From Sphingomonas adhaesiva (lineage in GTDB: Bacteria; Pseudomonadota; Alphaproteobacteria; Sphingomonadales; Sphingomonadaceae), in NCBI RefSeq assembly GCF_036946125.1, contig NZ_JAQIJT010000002.1:775001-839000 (forward strand): a DNA stretch of 64,000 nucleotides, in the 5' to 3' direction. The first letter of the stretch is position 1, and every line of letters starts with the position of its first letter. Under the pieces are notes generated by a model, which was given only the letters and a program-made list of their open reading frames with translations, made no database searches and was not told where the DNA came from. Of this stretch, positions 53,293-62,945 are shown one piece after another. A program made the translations under genes and the position numbers.

Positions 53293-55239
53293 ATGACGCC
53301 GGAAGTGGGGCGGCGCGGCATGCTGTTCGGCATCGCGGCCGGCATGATGATGGTGAGCGCGCCCACCGCGGGGCAGGGCGTCGCGACGCCCGCGGTACCC
53401 GATGCCGAGCTGGACCCGGATTCGCCGCTGGCGCCGTTGCCCGATATCGGGGTGGCGTGGCCCGATCTGTCGGCCGCGCCGGTCGCGCAGCCGGCGGCGC
53501 AGGCCGACACCCAGGCGACGGCGGTGACGCGCTATGCGTGGCGGATCGACGGGCTGGAGGGGATCGGATCGCCGCTCCTGCGGCAGCGGTTCGAGGAATT
53601 GTCGGTACTGGCGGGCAACGACGGGAAGGACGCCAATGCCGCGCAGCTGGACCGCCGTGCGCGGCAGGATGCGGACCTGCTCCTCACGCTGTTGAAGGCG
53701 GAGGGATATTATGACGCGGCGGTGACGACGGGCGTGGAGCGGGCCGCGGGCAAGCGCCCGGTCGTGGTGCTGACCGCGACGCCCGGCGCGCTGTATCGCT
53801 TTGCGGGCGTGACGGTGGCGGGGGTCGAGCAGGCCGCGGGGTTGCGCGATGCGTTCGCGGTGAAGCCCGGCGATGCGGTCGATTCAGACGCGATCGCCGC
53901 GGCGGATGCGCAGCTGCGGACGCGAACGGGGGAGCTGGGCTACCCGTTTGCGACGATCGGCGAGCCCGAGATCGTGGTGGATCGCGCCGCGCGCACCGCG
54001 ACGTTGCAGATGGAGGTGGCGCCCGGCACCGCGCGGCGCTTCGGCAGGATCACGACGAACGCGGACAATCGCGTGTTCGACGCGGCGCACGTGCAGGAGA
54101 TCGCCCGCTTCAAGCCCGGCGAACCCTATGCCGCGTCGCAGGTGGACGACCTGCGCCGGGCGCTGATCCAGACCGGACTGGTTAGCACCGCGGAGGTGAA
54201 GCCGGTGCCGGGGGCCACGCCGGACACGGTCGACATCGCGGTGCGGCTGGCCCCCGCGCCGCCGCGCACGGTCGCGGGCGAGCTGGGCTATGGCACGGGC
54301 GAGGGCGCGCGTGCTGAAGTGAGCTGGACGCACCGCAATCTGTTCCCGCCGGAGGGGGCGCTGACGCTGCGCGGCGTGCTGGGAACGCGCGAACAACTGG
54401 GTCAGGTGACGGTCCGGCGCAACAATTTCCGCGGACGCGACCGGGTGCTGACGGGGCAATTCGCGGTCGCGCACCTGCTGCGCGACGCGTTCGAGGCCAA
54501 TACGCTGACGCTGTCGACCACGCTGGAGCGGCAGACCAACATCTTTTTCCAGAAGAAGTGGATCTGGTCGCTGGGCGCGGAGCTGGTCGCGACCGACGAG
54601 CGCGACGTGATCGCCAGCACCGGCCAGCCGCGGCGGCGTACCTTCCTGATCGGCGCGCTGCCGGCGAGCCTGGGCTATGACGGGTCGGACGACCTGCTGA
54701 ACCCGACGCGGGGGTTCCGGCTGGCGGGGCGCGCCAGCCCGGAGCTGTCGTTGCAGGGGACCGCGTTCGGCTACACCCGGATCCAGCTGGACGCGAGCGC
54801 GTACCAGCCGGTCAGCGACCGCGCCGTGGTGGCGGGGCGCATCCGGCTGGGCACGATCCTGGGTGCGCCGCGCGATCAGGTGGCGCCGTCGCGGCGCTTC
54901 TATGCCGGGGGCGGGGCGTCGGTGCGCGGCTATGGCTTCCAGTCGATCGGGCCGCGCGATCCGAACAACGATCCAATCGGCGGACGCAGCCTGGCCGAGT
55001 TCGGCGTGGAGGCGCGCGTCAGGGCGTTCGGCAATTTCGGCGTGGTGCCGTTCCTGGACGGAGGCAATATCTACACCGACGGCGTGCCCAGCTTCCGCGG
55101 GTTCCGCTACGGTGCGGGGCTGGGGGTGCGCTATTATTCCAGCTTCGGCCCGATCCGCGTCGATGTCGGGACCCCGCTGAACCCGCAGCCGGGGGATTCG
55201 CGCATCGCGGTCTATGTCTCGCTGGGGCAGGCGTTCTGA
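53293..55239 (+). CDS. TamA-like outer-membrane assembly factor, copy 2
   Basis: 648 residues. The N-terminus MTPEVGRRGMLFGIAAGMMM resembles a signal peptide. POTRA-like domains follow (GALYRFAGVTVAGVEQAAGL, YPFATIGEPEIVVDRAARTA). The barrel has the typical RFYAGGGASVRGYGFQSIGP region and ends IAVYVSLGQAF, almost the same as the first copy's VALYLSIGQAF. It is shorter than copy 1, mainly because it lacks that copy's long N-terminal linker. GGAGGC is just before the ATG. Its stop overlaps the tamB copy 2 start. Confidence 0.92.
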   Translation: MTPEVGRRGMLFGIAAGMMMVSAPTAGQGVATPAVPDAELDPDSPLAPLPDIGVAWPDLSAAPVAQPAAQADTQATAVTRYAWRIDGLEGIGSPLLRQRFEELSVLAGNDGKDANAAQLDRRARQDADLLLTLLKAEGYYDAAVTTGVERAAGKRPVVVLTATPGALYRFAGVTVAGVEQAAGLRDAFAVKPGDAVDSDAIAAADAQLRTRTGELGYPFATIGEPEIVVDRAARTATLQMEVAPGTARRFGRITTNADNRVFDAAHVQEIARFKPGEPYAASQVDDLRRALIQTGLVSTAEVKPVPGATPDTVDIAVRLAPAPPRTVAGELGYGTGEGARAEVSWTHRNLFPPEGALTLRGVLGTREQLGQVTVRRNNFRGRDRVLTGQFAVAHLLRDAFEANTLTLSTTLERQTNIFFQKKWIWSLGAELVATDERDVIASTGQPRRRTFLIGALPASLGYDGSDDLLNPTRGFRLAGRASPELSLQGTAFGYTRIQLDASAYQPVSDRAVVAGRIRLGTILGAPRDQVAPSRRFYAGGGASVRGYGFQSIGPRDPNNDPIGGRSLAEFGVEARVRAFGNFGVVPFLDGGNIYTDGVPSFRGFRYGAGLGVRYYSSFGPIRVDVGTPLNPQPGDSRIAVYVSLGQAF

Positions 55240-58200
55240 TGCGGGTGCTGCGCCGGCTGGCCGTCGCCGTTGCGGCGCTGATCGCGCTGGTGATTGTCGC
55301 CGGTGTGCTGGTGGATACCGATGTCGGACACCGCGTCGTGGCCGATCGCATCGGCGCGCTGCGCCCGGCCAACGGATTGCGGTTCCGCATCGGGCGGATC
55401 GACGGGTCGCTCTATGGCCGCGCGGTGCTGACCGACGTTCGGGTGTACGATCCGCAGGGGCTGGTGCTGGCGGTGCCGCGCGCCGCGCTCGACTGGCGGC
55501 CGCTGGCGTGGTGGAACAACCGGCTGGAGATCGCCTCGCTCGACATCGCCACTGCGACGCTGGCGAAGCTGCCGCGCTTGCGCGACACCGGGCGGACGGG
55601 GCCGATCCTGCCGTCGTTCGACATCGTCGTCGGGCGGCTGGCGATCGATCGGCTGGTCCTGGGGCCGAAGGTGACGGGCGTGGTCCGCGACGGGCGGGTG
55701 CGCGCGCGGGCGGATATCCGCGACGGCCATGCGATGGTCGACCTGATCGCGGTGGTGCGGGGCAGCGACCGGGTCGCGATACGGCTGGATTCGCGCCCCG
55801 ATGCGGGGCGGTTCGACCTGGACGCGCGGGTGCGCGGCACGGCCGGGGGCGTGCTGGCGCGGCTGACGGGGCTCGATCGGGCGCTGTCGCTCGACGTCGG
55901 GGGCGACGGCGACTGGCGCGCGTGGCAGGGGCGCGTGGTGGCGGAGGCGGGCAACGCGCCGCTCGCCGATCTGGCGCTGTCGCAGCGCAGCGGCGCCTAT
56001 ACGCTGATCGGCACCATCGAGCCGCACCGGGTGACGCGCGGCAAGCTGCAAAGCCTGACGACGAACCGCGTGACGGTGAACGGTTCGGCGACCCTCGCCG
56101 ATCGACGGCTGGACGGGCAGCTGGCGCTACGCTCGCCGTCGATCGCGGCGGAGGCGCGCGGCATGGTCGATCTGGCGCGCAGCCGCTTCGGCAATGTCCG
56201 CGTCACCGCGCGGCTGCTGCGACCGGAGGGGCTGTTTCGCAACATGCGCGCGCGCGATCTGCGGCTGCGCGCGATCCTGGACGGCGAGTTTCGCCGCTTC
56301 CGCTTCGACTATCGGCTGAGCGCGCCGCGCTTCTCCTTCGACGATACCGGGTTCGAGGGCGCGCGCGCGGCGGGGCGGGGGCGGTGGTCGCGCGCGCCGG
56401 TGAGCGTGCCGATCGCCTTTTCCGCGCAGCGCGTGACGGGGGTGGGCGACGTCGCCGGCGGCATCCTGCGCAACCTGTCGGTGACGGGGGTGCTGCGCGT
56501 GACCGCGCGGACGGTGACGGGCGACGACCTGCGGCTGCGCTCCGACAGGCTGACCGGGCGGATCGGGCTGACGGTGGACCTGCGCACGGGGCGGTTCGAC
56601 GTGGCGCTGAACGGCGGGCTGGGGCGCTATCTGATCCCCGGGCTGGGCGTGGTCGACGTGCAGTCGCGGCTGAACGTCGTGCCGGGGCCGGGGGGGAAGG
56701 GCACGCGCGTCGTCGGGCGCGGGACGGCGCAGATGCTGCGGCTGGACAACGCCTTCTTCCGCTCGCTGGCGGGCGGCCTGCCGCGGGTCGAGACGCTGCT
56801 GGAGCGGACGCCCGACGGAATATTGCATTTCACCGACCTGCGGCTGACCGCGCCCGACATCCGGCTCGCGGGGACGGGGTATCGGCGGCGCGACGGCACG
56901 TTCCATTTCGAGGGGGCGGGGCGGCAGGCGAGCTATGGCAATCTGCGGCTGACGCTGGACGGGCGGATCGAGCGGCCGACGATCGACCTCGTCTTCGACC
57001 GGCCCAACCAGGCGATGGGGCTGCGCGACGTGCGCGCGCATCTCGACCCCGATGCGCAGGGATTTGCCTTCACCGCGGGGGGCGGATCGCGACTGGGGCC
57101 GTTCGCGGCGGCGGGCAACATCCTGCTGCCGCCGGGGGGCGGGCAGGCGCGGGTCGTGGTGGCGCGGCTGGACGTCAGCGGCACGCGCGCGTCGGGCGCG
57201 CTCGACATCGTCGACGGGGGCTTTCGCGGCCGGCTGACCATCGCGGGCGGGGGGCTGTCCGGGGCGCTCGACCTGTCGCCCGAGCGCGGCCTGCAACGGA
57301 TCGCGGGGCGGATCGAGGCGCGCGATGCGCGGGTGGGCACGCTGGCGACCGTGCGGCAGGCGCGCGTCGACCTGTCGGTGCTGCTCGATCCCGCGGGCGC
57401 GCGGACCGAGGCGACGGTGACGGGCAGCGGCCTGCGCCGCGGCGCGCTGTCGCTGGCGCGGTTCGCGGGCAACGTGCGGCTGACGGGGGAGGATGGCGAG
57501 ATCCGCGCCTCGGTCGCCGGTTCGCGCGGCGCCGGGTTCGCGATCCAGACCGTCGCGACGCTGGCGGGCGGCACCTATACCGTGCGCGGGCAGGGGCAGG
57601 TCGGGCAGCGCCCGATCCGGCTGGAGACGCCGGCGGTGCTGCGGCGCGACGCGGACGCGTGGGTGCTGGCGCCGACGAAGCTCGTGTTCGCGGGCGGCGC
57701 GGCGGAGGTATCGGGGCGGTTCGGCGAGGAAGCCATGTCGCTGCGGGGGACGCTCGCGAACCTGCCGCTGGCGGTACTGGACATCGGTTATGCCGGGCTG
57801 GGGCTGGGCGGCACCGCCTCGGGCGAGATCGCGCTGGACGTGCGCGGGGATACGGCCCCGACCGGGCGGACGAACCTGACCATCCGCGGGCTGACCCGGT
57901 CGGGGCTGCTGACCTCATCCACCCCGGTCGACCTGGGCGTGGCGGGGGTGCTGACGCCGCAACAGGCGGGCGTGCGGCTGGTGATGGCGTCGGGCGGGCG
58001 CGTGGTGGGGCGCGCGCAGGCGCTGCTGAAGCCGCTGGGGCCGGGTGACGGGTTCGAACGGCTGACGCGCGCCGGACTGTTCGCGCAGCTGCGCTACAGC
58101 GGGCCGGCGGATACCCTGTGGCGGCTGACGCGGGTCGAGCTGTTCGACCTGTCGGGGCCGGTCGCGATCGCCGCGGACGTGAGCGGGACGGTCGCCAACC

Positions 58201-59357
58201 CGCAGCTGCGCGGTGTGGTGCGCGCGACCGGCGGGCGGATCGCCAGCGCGGTGACGGGCACGGTGCTGAGCAACGTGCGCGCCGAGGGGCGGTTCGCGGG
58301 GTCGCGCCTGCAGGTGCAGTCGTTCACCGCGGATGCCGGGCGCGGCAAGGTGACGGGCAGCGGCGCCTTCGACTTCGCGGGCGGGCGCGGCGTGGCGCTG
58401 GACCTGCGGCTGAACGCGGATCGCGCCGCGATGATCGAGCGCGACGATATCGCCGCGACGGTGAGCGGCCCGATCGCGTTCCGCTCGGACGGCGTGGGCG
58501 GGACGATCAGCGGCGACGTGACGCTGGACGCCAGCCGCTACCGGCTGGGGCAGGCGACGGTGGCGAGCGCGGTGCCGCAGCTGAACATCCGCGAGATCAA
58601 CCTGCCCGATGGCGGCGGCGTCGAGGACGACGAGGCCGCCGCGCCGTGGAAGCTGGCGATCCGCGCCAAGGCGCGCAACGGATTGATGGTGACGGGTCTG
58701 GGCCTGTCGAGCGAGTGGACCACCGACGTGACGATCGGCGGCACGCCCACCAACCCGGCGATCACCGGGCGCGCCGATCTGGTCCGCGGCGATTACGAGT
58801 TCGCGGGCCGCGAGTTCGAGCTGTCGCGCGGCGTCATCCGCTTCGCGGGCGAGGTGCCGGCGAACCCGGCGCTGGATATCGAGGCGAATGCGAACGCCAA
58901 CGGGGTCAATGCGACGATCCGCGTCACCGGCGTGGCCGCCAGGCCGGAGATCGCGTTCACCAGCGTGCCCGCGCTGCCGCAGGACGAATTGCTGTCGCGG
59001 CTGTTGTTCGGCACGTCGATCACCAACCTGTCCGCGCCGGAGGCATTGCAGCTCGCCTCCGCGGTGGCGGCGTTGCAGGACGGGGGCAATGGCCTAAGCC
59101 CGATCAACGCCGTGCGGCGCGCGGCGGGGCTGGACCGGCTGCGCATCCTGCCGGCCGATCCGCAGACGGGCCAAGGGACCTCGATCGCGGCGGGCAAGTA
59201 TGTGACGCGGCGGGTCTATGCCGAGATCATCACCGACGGGCAGGGCTATTCGGCGACGCGGGTGGAGTTCCAGGTGACGCGGTGGCTGTCGCTGCTGTCG
59301 TCGATCTCGACGCTGGGGCGGCAGAGCGGGAACGTGCGGGTGTCGCGGGATTATTGA
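55239..59357 (+). CDS. TamB-like translocation/assembly module protein, copy 2
   Basis: 1372 residues with one N-terminal membrane segment (LAVAVAALIALVIVAGVLV), a very long periplasmic beta-repeat region, and a C-terminal TamB domain with VAARPEIAFTSVPALPQDEL, LSRLLFGTSITNLSAPEALQ and a final RVSRDY. The start is shared with the tamA copy 2 stop (TGATG). The early region RIGRIDGSLYGRAVLTDVRV parallels VGRIDGSLYGKMRLSDVRV of copy 1, so the pairs are paralogous. A terminator-like hairpin follows. Confidence 0.93.
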   Translation: MRVLRRLAVAVAALIALVIVAGVLVDTDVGHRVVADRIGALRPANGLRFRIGRIDGSLYGRAVLTDVRVYDPQGLVLAVPRAALDWRPLAWWNNRLEIASLDIATATLAKLPRLRDTGRTGPILPSFDIVVGRLAIDRLVLGPKVTGVVRDGRVRARADIRDGHAMVDLIAVVRGSDRVAIRLDSRPDAGRFDLDARVRGTAGGVLARLTGLDRALSLDVGGDGDWRAWQGRVVAEAGNAPLADLALSQRSGAYTLIGTIEPHRVTRGKLQSLTTNRVTVNGSATLADRRLDGQLALRSPSIAAEARGMVDLARSRFGNVRVTARLLRPEGLFRNMRARDLRLRAILDGEFRRFRFDYRLSAPRFSFDDTGFEGARAAGRGRWSRAPVSVPIAFSAQRVTGVGDVAGGILRNLSVTGVLRVTARTVTGDDLRLRSDRLTGRIGLTVDLRTGRFDVALNGGLGRYLIPGLGVVDVQSRLNVVPGPGGKGTRVVGRGTAQMLRLDNAFFRSLAGGLPRVETLLERTPDGILHFTDLRLTAPDIRLAGTGYRRRDGTFHFEGAGRQASYGNLRLTLDGRIERPTIDLVFDRPNQAMGLRDVRAHLDPDAQGFAFTAGGGSRLGPFAAAGNILLPPGGGQARVVVARLDVSGTRASGALDIVDGGFRGRLTIAGGGLSGALDLSPERGLQRIAGRIEARDARVGTLATVRQARVDLSVLLDPAGARTEATVTGSGLRRGALSLARFAGNVRLTGEDGEIRASVAGSRGAGFAIQTVATLAGGTYTVRGQGQVGQRPIRLETPAVLRRDADAWVLAPTKLVFAGGAAEVSGRFGEEAMSLRGTLANLPLAVLDIGYAGLGLGGTASGEIALDVRGDTAPTGRTNLTIRGLTRSGLLTSSTPVDLGVAGVLTPQQAGVRLVMASGGRVVGRAQALLKPLGPGDGFERLTRAGLFAQLRYSGPADTLWRLTRVELFDLSGPVAIAADVSGTVANPQLRGVVRATGGRIASAVTGTVLSNVRAEGRFAGSRLQVQSFTADAGRGKVTGSGAFDFAGGRGVALDLRLNADRAAMIERDDIAATVSGPIAFRSDGVGGTISGDVTLDASRYRLGQATVASAVPQLNIREINLPDGGGVEDDEAAAPWKLAIRAKARNGLMVTGLGLSSEWTTDVTIGGTPTNPAITGRADLVRGDYEFAGREFELSRGVIRFAGEVPANPALDIEANANANGVNATIRVTGVAARPEIAFTSVPALPQDELLSRLLFGTSITNLSAPEALQLASAVAALQDGGNGLSPINAVRRAAGLDRLRILPADPQTGQGTSIAAGKYVTRRVYAEIITDGQGYSATRVEFQVTRWLSLLSSISTLGRQSGNVRVSRDY

Positions 59358-59365
59358 GACGCCTT

Positions 59366-59394
59366 CAGCCCCTCGCCCAAAGGGGGAGGGGCTG
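59366..59394. terminator. Terminator-like hairpin between convergent genes
   Basis: CAGCCCCT and AGGGGCTG pair around a G-rich interior, 8 bases after the tamB copy 2 stop and 6 bases before the reductase stop. It could end both messages. Confidence 0.6.
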
Positions 59395-59399
59395 ATCGA

Positions 59400-60623
59400 C
59401 TATACCATCTCCTTCAGCGGCGTTGCCGCATCCGCCAGCTTCTCCGGCGACACTTCCGCGCGTCCCACCACCAGCGCGCGGCCCTGGACGTAGTCCTTCG
59501 TCGCGTTGACGCAGTCGAGCGCGATCACCTTGCCGCCCCTGAGATAGACCAGCGAGAAGCTGCGGGTGGCGGGATCGCCGCGCAGGATCGCGGCATCGTG
59601 GCCGGTCGACAGGCCGACGGTCTGAAGCTTCAGGTCGTACTGGTTCGACCAGAACCACGGCACCGCGTCATAGGCTTCCTGGGTGCCGGTCAGCGCCCTG
59701 GCGACGACATTGGCCTGGTCGTTGGCGTTCTGCACCGATTCCAGCCGGATCTCCGCCCCGTCCGCATAGCCGTTGGCGTGAAGCGCGCAGTCGCCGATCG
59801 CGAAGACGTCGGGCAGCGAGGTGCGGCACAGCGCATCCACCGCGACGCCGTTGCCGCCCGCCGCCCCGGCTGCCAGCAGCGGTTGGACCGCGGGGACGAT
59901 GCCGATGCCGACGATCACCATCTGGCCATCGAGCACCTCGCCGTCCGCCAGCCGCACGCCGGTCGCGCGGCCGTCTTTCTCCAGGATGCAGTCGACCGCG
60001 ACGCCCAGCCGCACGTCGACGCCGTGCGCGCGGTGCTCCGCCTCGTAGAAGCGCGACAGCGGCTCGCCCGCGACGCGCGCCAGCACGCGCGGCAGCGCCT
60101 CCAGCAGGGTGACGTGCTTGCCGAGCTTCGTCAGGACCGCGGCCGCCTCCAGCCCGATATAGCCGCCGCCGATCACCACGACGCGCTCGGTGGCGGGAAG
60201 CTCGTCCATCAGCCGGTCGACATCGGCGCGGGTACGCACGCCGTGGACGCCGATCAGGTCGTGCCCGGTGCAGGTCAGCCGCCGCGGGCTGCCCCCGGTG
60301 GCCCAGATCAGCGTGCCGTAGCCGATCGCCTCGCCGTCGGCGGTAGTGACGCGGTGCGCGGCGGGGTCGACCGCGTCGACGCGCGTGTTCGGCAACAGCG
60401 TCACCTGCTTGTCCGTCCAGAAGGCGGCGGGGCGCAGCAGGATGCGCTCGAACGGCTTGTCGCGCGCCAGATATTCCTTCGACAGCGGCGGGCGTTCGTA
60501 GGGGAGCTCGGGCTCGTCGCCGATCAGCGCGATCGTGCCCGCGAACTTTCGCTGGCGAAGCGCGATGGCGGCCTGTGCGCCGGCATGACCCGCCCCCACG
60601 ATCACCACGTCGAACTGCTGCAT
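59400..60623 (-). CDS. FAD-dependent oxidoreductase (ferredoxin/rubredoxin reductase type)
   Basis: 407 residues. The FAD motif is [19 protein letters not shown], and the NAD(P) motif [33 protein letters not shown] is the ferredoxin reductase fingerprint, and [19 protein letters not shown] binds the flavin. It would pass electrons from NAD(P)H to a ferredoxin, often for a cytochrome P450 or oxygenase; none is adjacent. GAGGGGAGA precedes the ATG at 60623. Confidence 0.94.
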   Translation of the reverse strand: MQQFDVVIVGAGHAGAQAAIALRQRKFAGTIALIGDEPELPYERPPLSKEYLARDKPFERILLRPAAFWTDKQVTLLPNTRVDAVDPAAHRVTTADGEAIGYGTLIWATGGSPRRLTCTGHDLIGVHGVRTRADVDRLMDELPATERVVVIGGGYIGLEAAAVLTKLGKHVTLLEALPRVLARVAGEPLSRFYEAEHRAHGVDVRLGVAVDCILEKDGRATGVRLADGEVLDGQMVIVGIGIVPAVQPLLAAGAAGGNGVAVDALCRTSLPDVFAIGDCALHANGYADGAEIRLESVQNANDQANVVARALTGTQEAYDAVPWFWSNQYDLKLQTVGLSTGHDAAILRGDPATRSFSLVYLRGGKVIALDCVNATKDYVQGRALVVGRAEVSPEKLADAATPLKEMV

Positions 60624-60672
60624 CCGCTCGTCTCCCCTCTGGCGGACGCGATGCACCAGCGGCGCGGCGGCT

Positions 60673-61257
60673 TCAATAGGGTGGTGCGTTCGTCGAGCGC
60701 CGGGTCGCGGCGGCCTGCGCCCACCACAGGAGATCGCGGGCGAAGCGGGCGAAGGCGCGCTCCAGCGAGGCGCCGGCGTCGCCGGTCGGCTGCGCGTCGG
60801 CATCCAGCGTCGCGGCGATCGGGCCGACCGTCAACGTGCTGGGGATCACGGGCATCCCCATTTCGGGAAGGATCGCGTGCCAGATGGAATTGGCGCGTGC
60901 CCCCGCCAGCCGCCCGGCCGAATAGCTGGCGATCGCAGCGGGGCGCCAGAACCAATCCTCCAGGAAGTGGTCGGTCAGGTTCTTGAGTCCCGGCTGCGGC
61001 CCCCAATTATATTCGCCGGTGACGAAGACGAACGCGTCGGCGGTGCGGATCCGCTCCGCCAGCGCCTCCATCGCGGGCGGCGCGCTCCCCTTGTCATGTT
61101 CCTTGTACATGCGGTCGAGCATCGGCAGGCCGACCGCTTTGGCATCGACCAGCGTCGCGTCGTGACCCAGCGCGGCGAAGCGATCGGTGAGGAAGCGGGC
61201 GAGCCGGATGCCGAGGCGATCGGCCCGGTACGAACCATAGAGGATGAGGATGCGCAT
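60673..61257 (-). CDS. NAD(P)H-dependent FMN reductase-like protein
   Basis: 194 residues with a flavodoxin-like fold: [19 protein letters not shown] with the FMN phosphate loop, and [20 protein letters not shown] contacting the isoalloxazine. It could reduce flavins or quinones. It lies 49 bases upstream of the ferredoxin-type reductase gene on the same strand, suggesting a shared redox function. It is divergent from the MFS gene. Confidence 0.92.
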   Translation of the reverse strand: MRILILYGSYRADRLGIRLARFLTDRFAALGHDATLVDAKAVGLPMLDRMYKEHDKGSAPPAMEALAERIRTADAFVFVTGEYNWGPQPGLKNLTDHFLEDWFWRPAAIASYSAGRLAGARANSIWHAILPEMGMPVIPSTLTVGPIAATLDADAQPTGDAGASLERAFARFARDLLWWAQAAATRRSTNAPPY

Positions 61258-61318
61258 CGCCGCATCTTGCCGCGCGCGCGCGCCGGGGTAAACCGGGTGC
61301 ACGGAGCAGGGGAGAGAC

Positions 61319-62917
61319 ATGGCGAGCGCCAGCGACACGCATATCGAGGAGCCGAGCGGCGCGGACATCAAGCTGGTGATCTCCGCCTCTGCGCTGGGCA
61401 CCGTGTTCGAATGGTACGATTTCTTCATCTACGGCACGCTGGCCGCGTCCGGGATCATCGGGCGCGCCTTCTTTCCGGCGGGGAACGAGACGGTGCAGAC
61501 GCTGCTCGCCTGGGCCGGCTTCGCGGTCGGCTTCGGGTTCCGGCCGCTGGGCGCGGTGCTGTTCGGCTATCTGGGCGACCGGCTGGGGCGCAAATACACG
61601 TTCCTGGTGACGATCACGCTGATGGGCATCGCCACCGCGGGCGTCGGGCTGACCCCGACCACGGCCACGATCGGCTTTGCCGCGCCGGCCATCGTGCTGC
61701 TGCTGCGCGTGGCGCAGGGGCTGGCGCTGGGCGGCGAGTATGGCGGCGCGGCGGTCTATGTCGCCGAACATTCGCCCAGGAAGCGCGCCGGCTTCTACAC
61801 CAGCTTCATCCAGGCGGGGGTGGTCGGCGGCTTCCTGCTGAGCCTGGCGGTGATCCTGCTGGTGAAGGCGATCATGCCGGCGGACATGTGGGCGGCCTGG
61901 GGCTGGCGCGTGCCGTTCGTCTTCTCGATCGTGCTGCTCGCGATCTCGCTGTGGATGCGGCTCAAGCTGTCGGAAAGCCCGGTCTTCCAGAAGATGCGCG
62001 CCGCGGGCGAGCGCGAGGCGAACCCGATCAAGGCGAGCTTCACCTATCCCGGCAACCTGAAGCGGATGATCGTCGCGCTGTTCGGCATCGCCGCGGGGCT
62101 GACCGTGATCTGGTACACCGCGATGTTCACGGTGCTGTCTTTCCTGCAGACGACGATGCGGGTGGAGGAGACGCTGGCGCAGGTCATCACGGGCGTGGGC
62201 GTGGCGGCGGGCGTCGGCTGGTTCCTGCTGTTCGGGCACCTGTCGGACAAGGTCGGGCGAAAGAAGCCGATCGTGGTCGGCTATGTGCTGACGCTGGTCT
62301 TCCTCTTCCCGATCTTCTGGCTGATGGGCAGCGCGGCCAACCCCGGGCTGGCGCGCGCGGCGGAGACGCAGCCGGTCGTGGTGCACGGCACGGCGTGCAC
62401 CTACAGCCCGTTCGACAAGGTTCAGGCGACGCCGTGCGGCCAGCTGCTCGATCATCTGTCGAAGAAGGGCGTGCCCTATTCGGTGGCGGCGGCGCCCGAT
62501 ACCTATGTGACGATCGGATCGGGCGGCGAGCGGGTCACCACGGCCGAGGCGCTGGACGCGGCGCTGGCGCGGGCGGGCTACGACCTGGCCCCGGTGGTGC
62601 CGCCGGCGCGCAACATCGCGCTGATCCTGGTCGCGATCGTCGCGATGTCGCTGCTGTCGGGGATCACCTATGGCCCCGTCGCGGCGCTGCTGAGCGAGAT
62701 GTTTCCGCCCGCGATCCGCTATTCCTCGCTGTCGATCCCCTATCATCTGGGGACGGGGTATTTCGGCGGGTTCCTGCCCTTCATCAGCCAGTATATCGTG
62801 GCAAAGACGGGCGATCCCTATGCCGGGCTGTGGTACACGTGGTGGGTGGTGGTGCTGGCGCTGGTCGTGACGGCCATCGGGCTGACGGAGGATCGCTACG
62901 GCGCCGCGGTGGCGTGA
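61319..62917 (+). CDS. MHS family MFS transporter with an inserted extracytoplasmic domain
   Basis: 532 residues. The metabolite:H+ symporter signatures are clear: SALGTVFEWYDFFIYGTLA, RPLGAVLFGYLGDRLGRKYT and RVAQGLALGGEYGGAAVYVA. Twelve membrane helices are predicted. After the eighth or so, a loop of about 95 residues (roughly 340-435) carries two cysteines (GTACTYSPFDK, QATPCGQLLD), and the last helices resume at NIALILVAIVAMSLLSG. Ordinary MHS members have about 430 residues. The substrate is unknown; organic acids are typical. Confidence 0.92.
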   Translation: MASASDTHIEEPSGADIKLVISASALGTVFEWYDFFIYGTLAASGIIGRAFFPAGNETVQTLLAWAGFAVGFGFRPLGAVLFGYLGDRLGRKYTFLVTITLMGIATAGVGLTPTTATIGFAAPAIVLLLRVAQGLALGGEYGGAAVYVAEHSPRKRAGFYTSFIQAGVVGGFLLSLAVILLVKAIMPADMWAAWGWRVPFVFSIVLLAISLWMRLKLSESPVFQKMRAAGEREANPIKASFTYPGNLKRMIVALFGIAAGLTVIWYTAMFTVLSFLQTTMRVEETLAQVITGVGVAAGVGWFLLFGHLSDKVGRKKPIVVGYVLTLVFLFPIFWLMGSAANPGLARAAETQPVVVHGTACTYSPFDKVQATPCGQLLDHLSKKGVPYSVAAAPDTYVTIGSGGERVTTAEALDAALARAGYDLAPVVPPARNIALILVAIVAMSLLSGITYGPVAALLSEMFPPAIRYSSLSIPYHLGTGYFGGFLPFISQYIVAKTGDPYAGLWYTWWVVVLALVVTAIGLTEDRYGAAVA

Positions 62918-62945
62918 CGCCGCGTGACGCGCTAACCGCGGGGGC

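Noticed and set aside
53293..59357. Second TamAB pair as a recent tandem duplication or assembly artefact
   Set aside because: The proteins differ in length and sequence throughout and share only family motifs, so the duplication is old and real.
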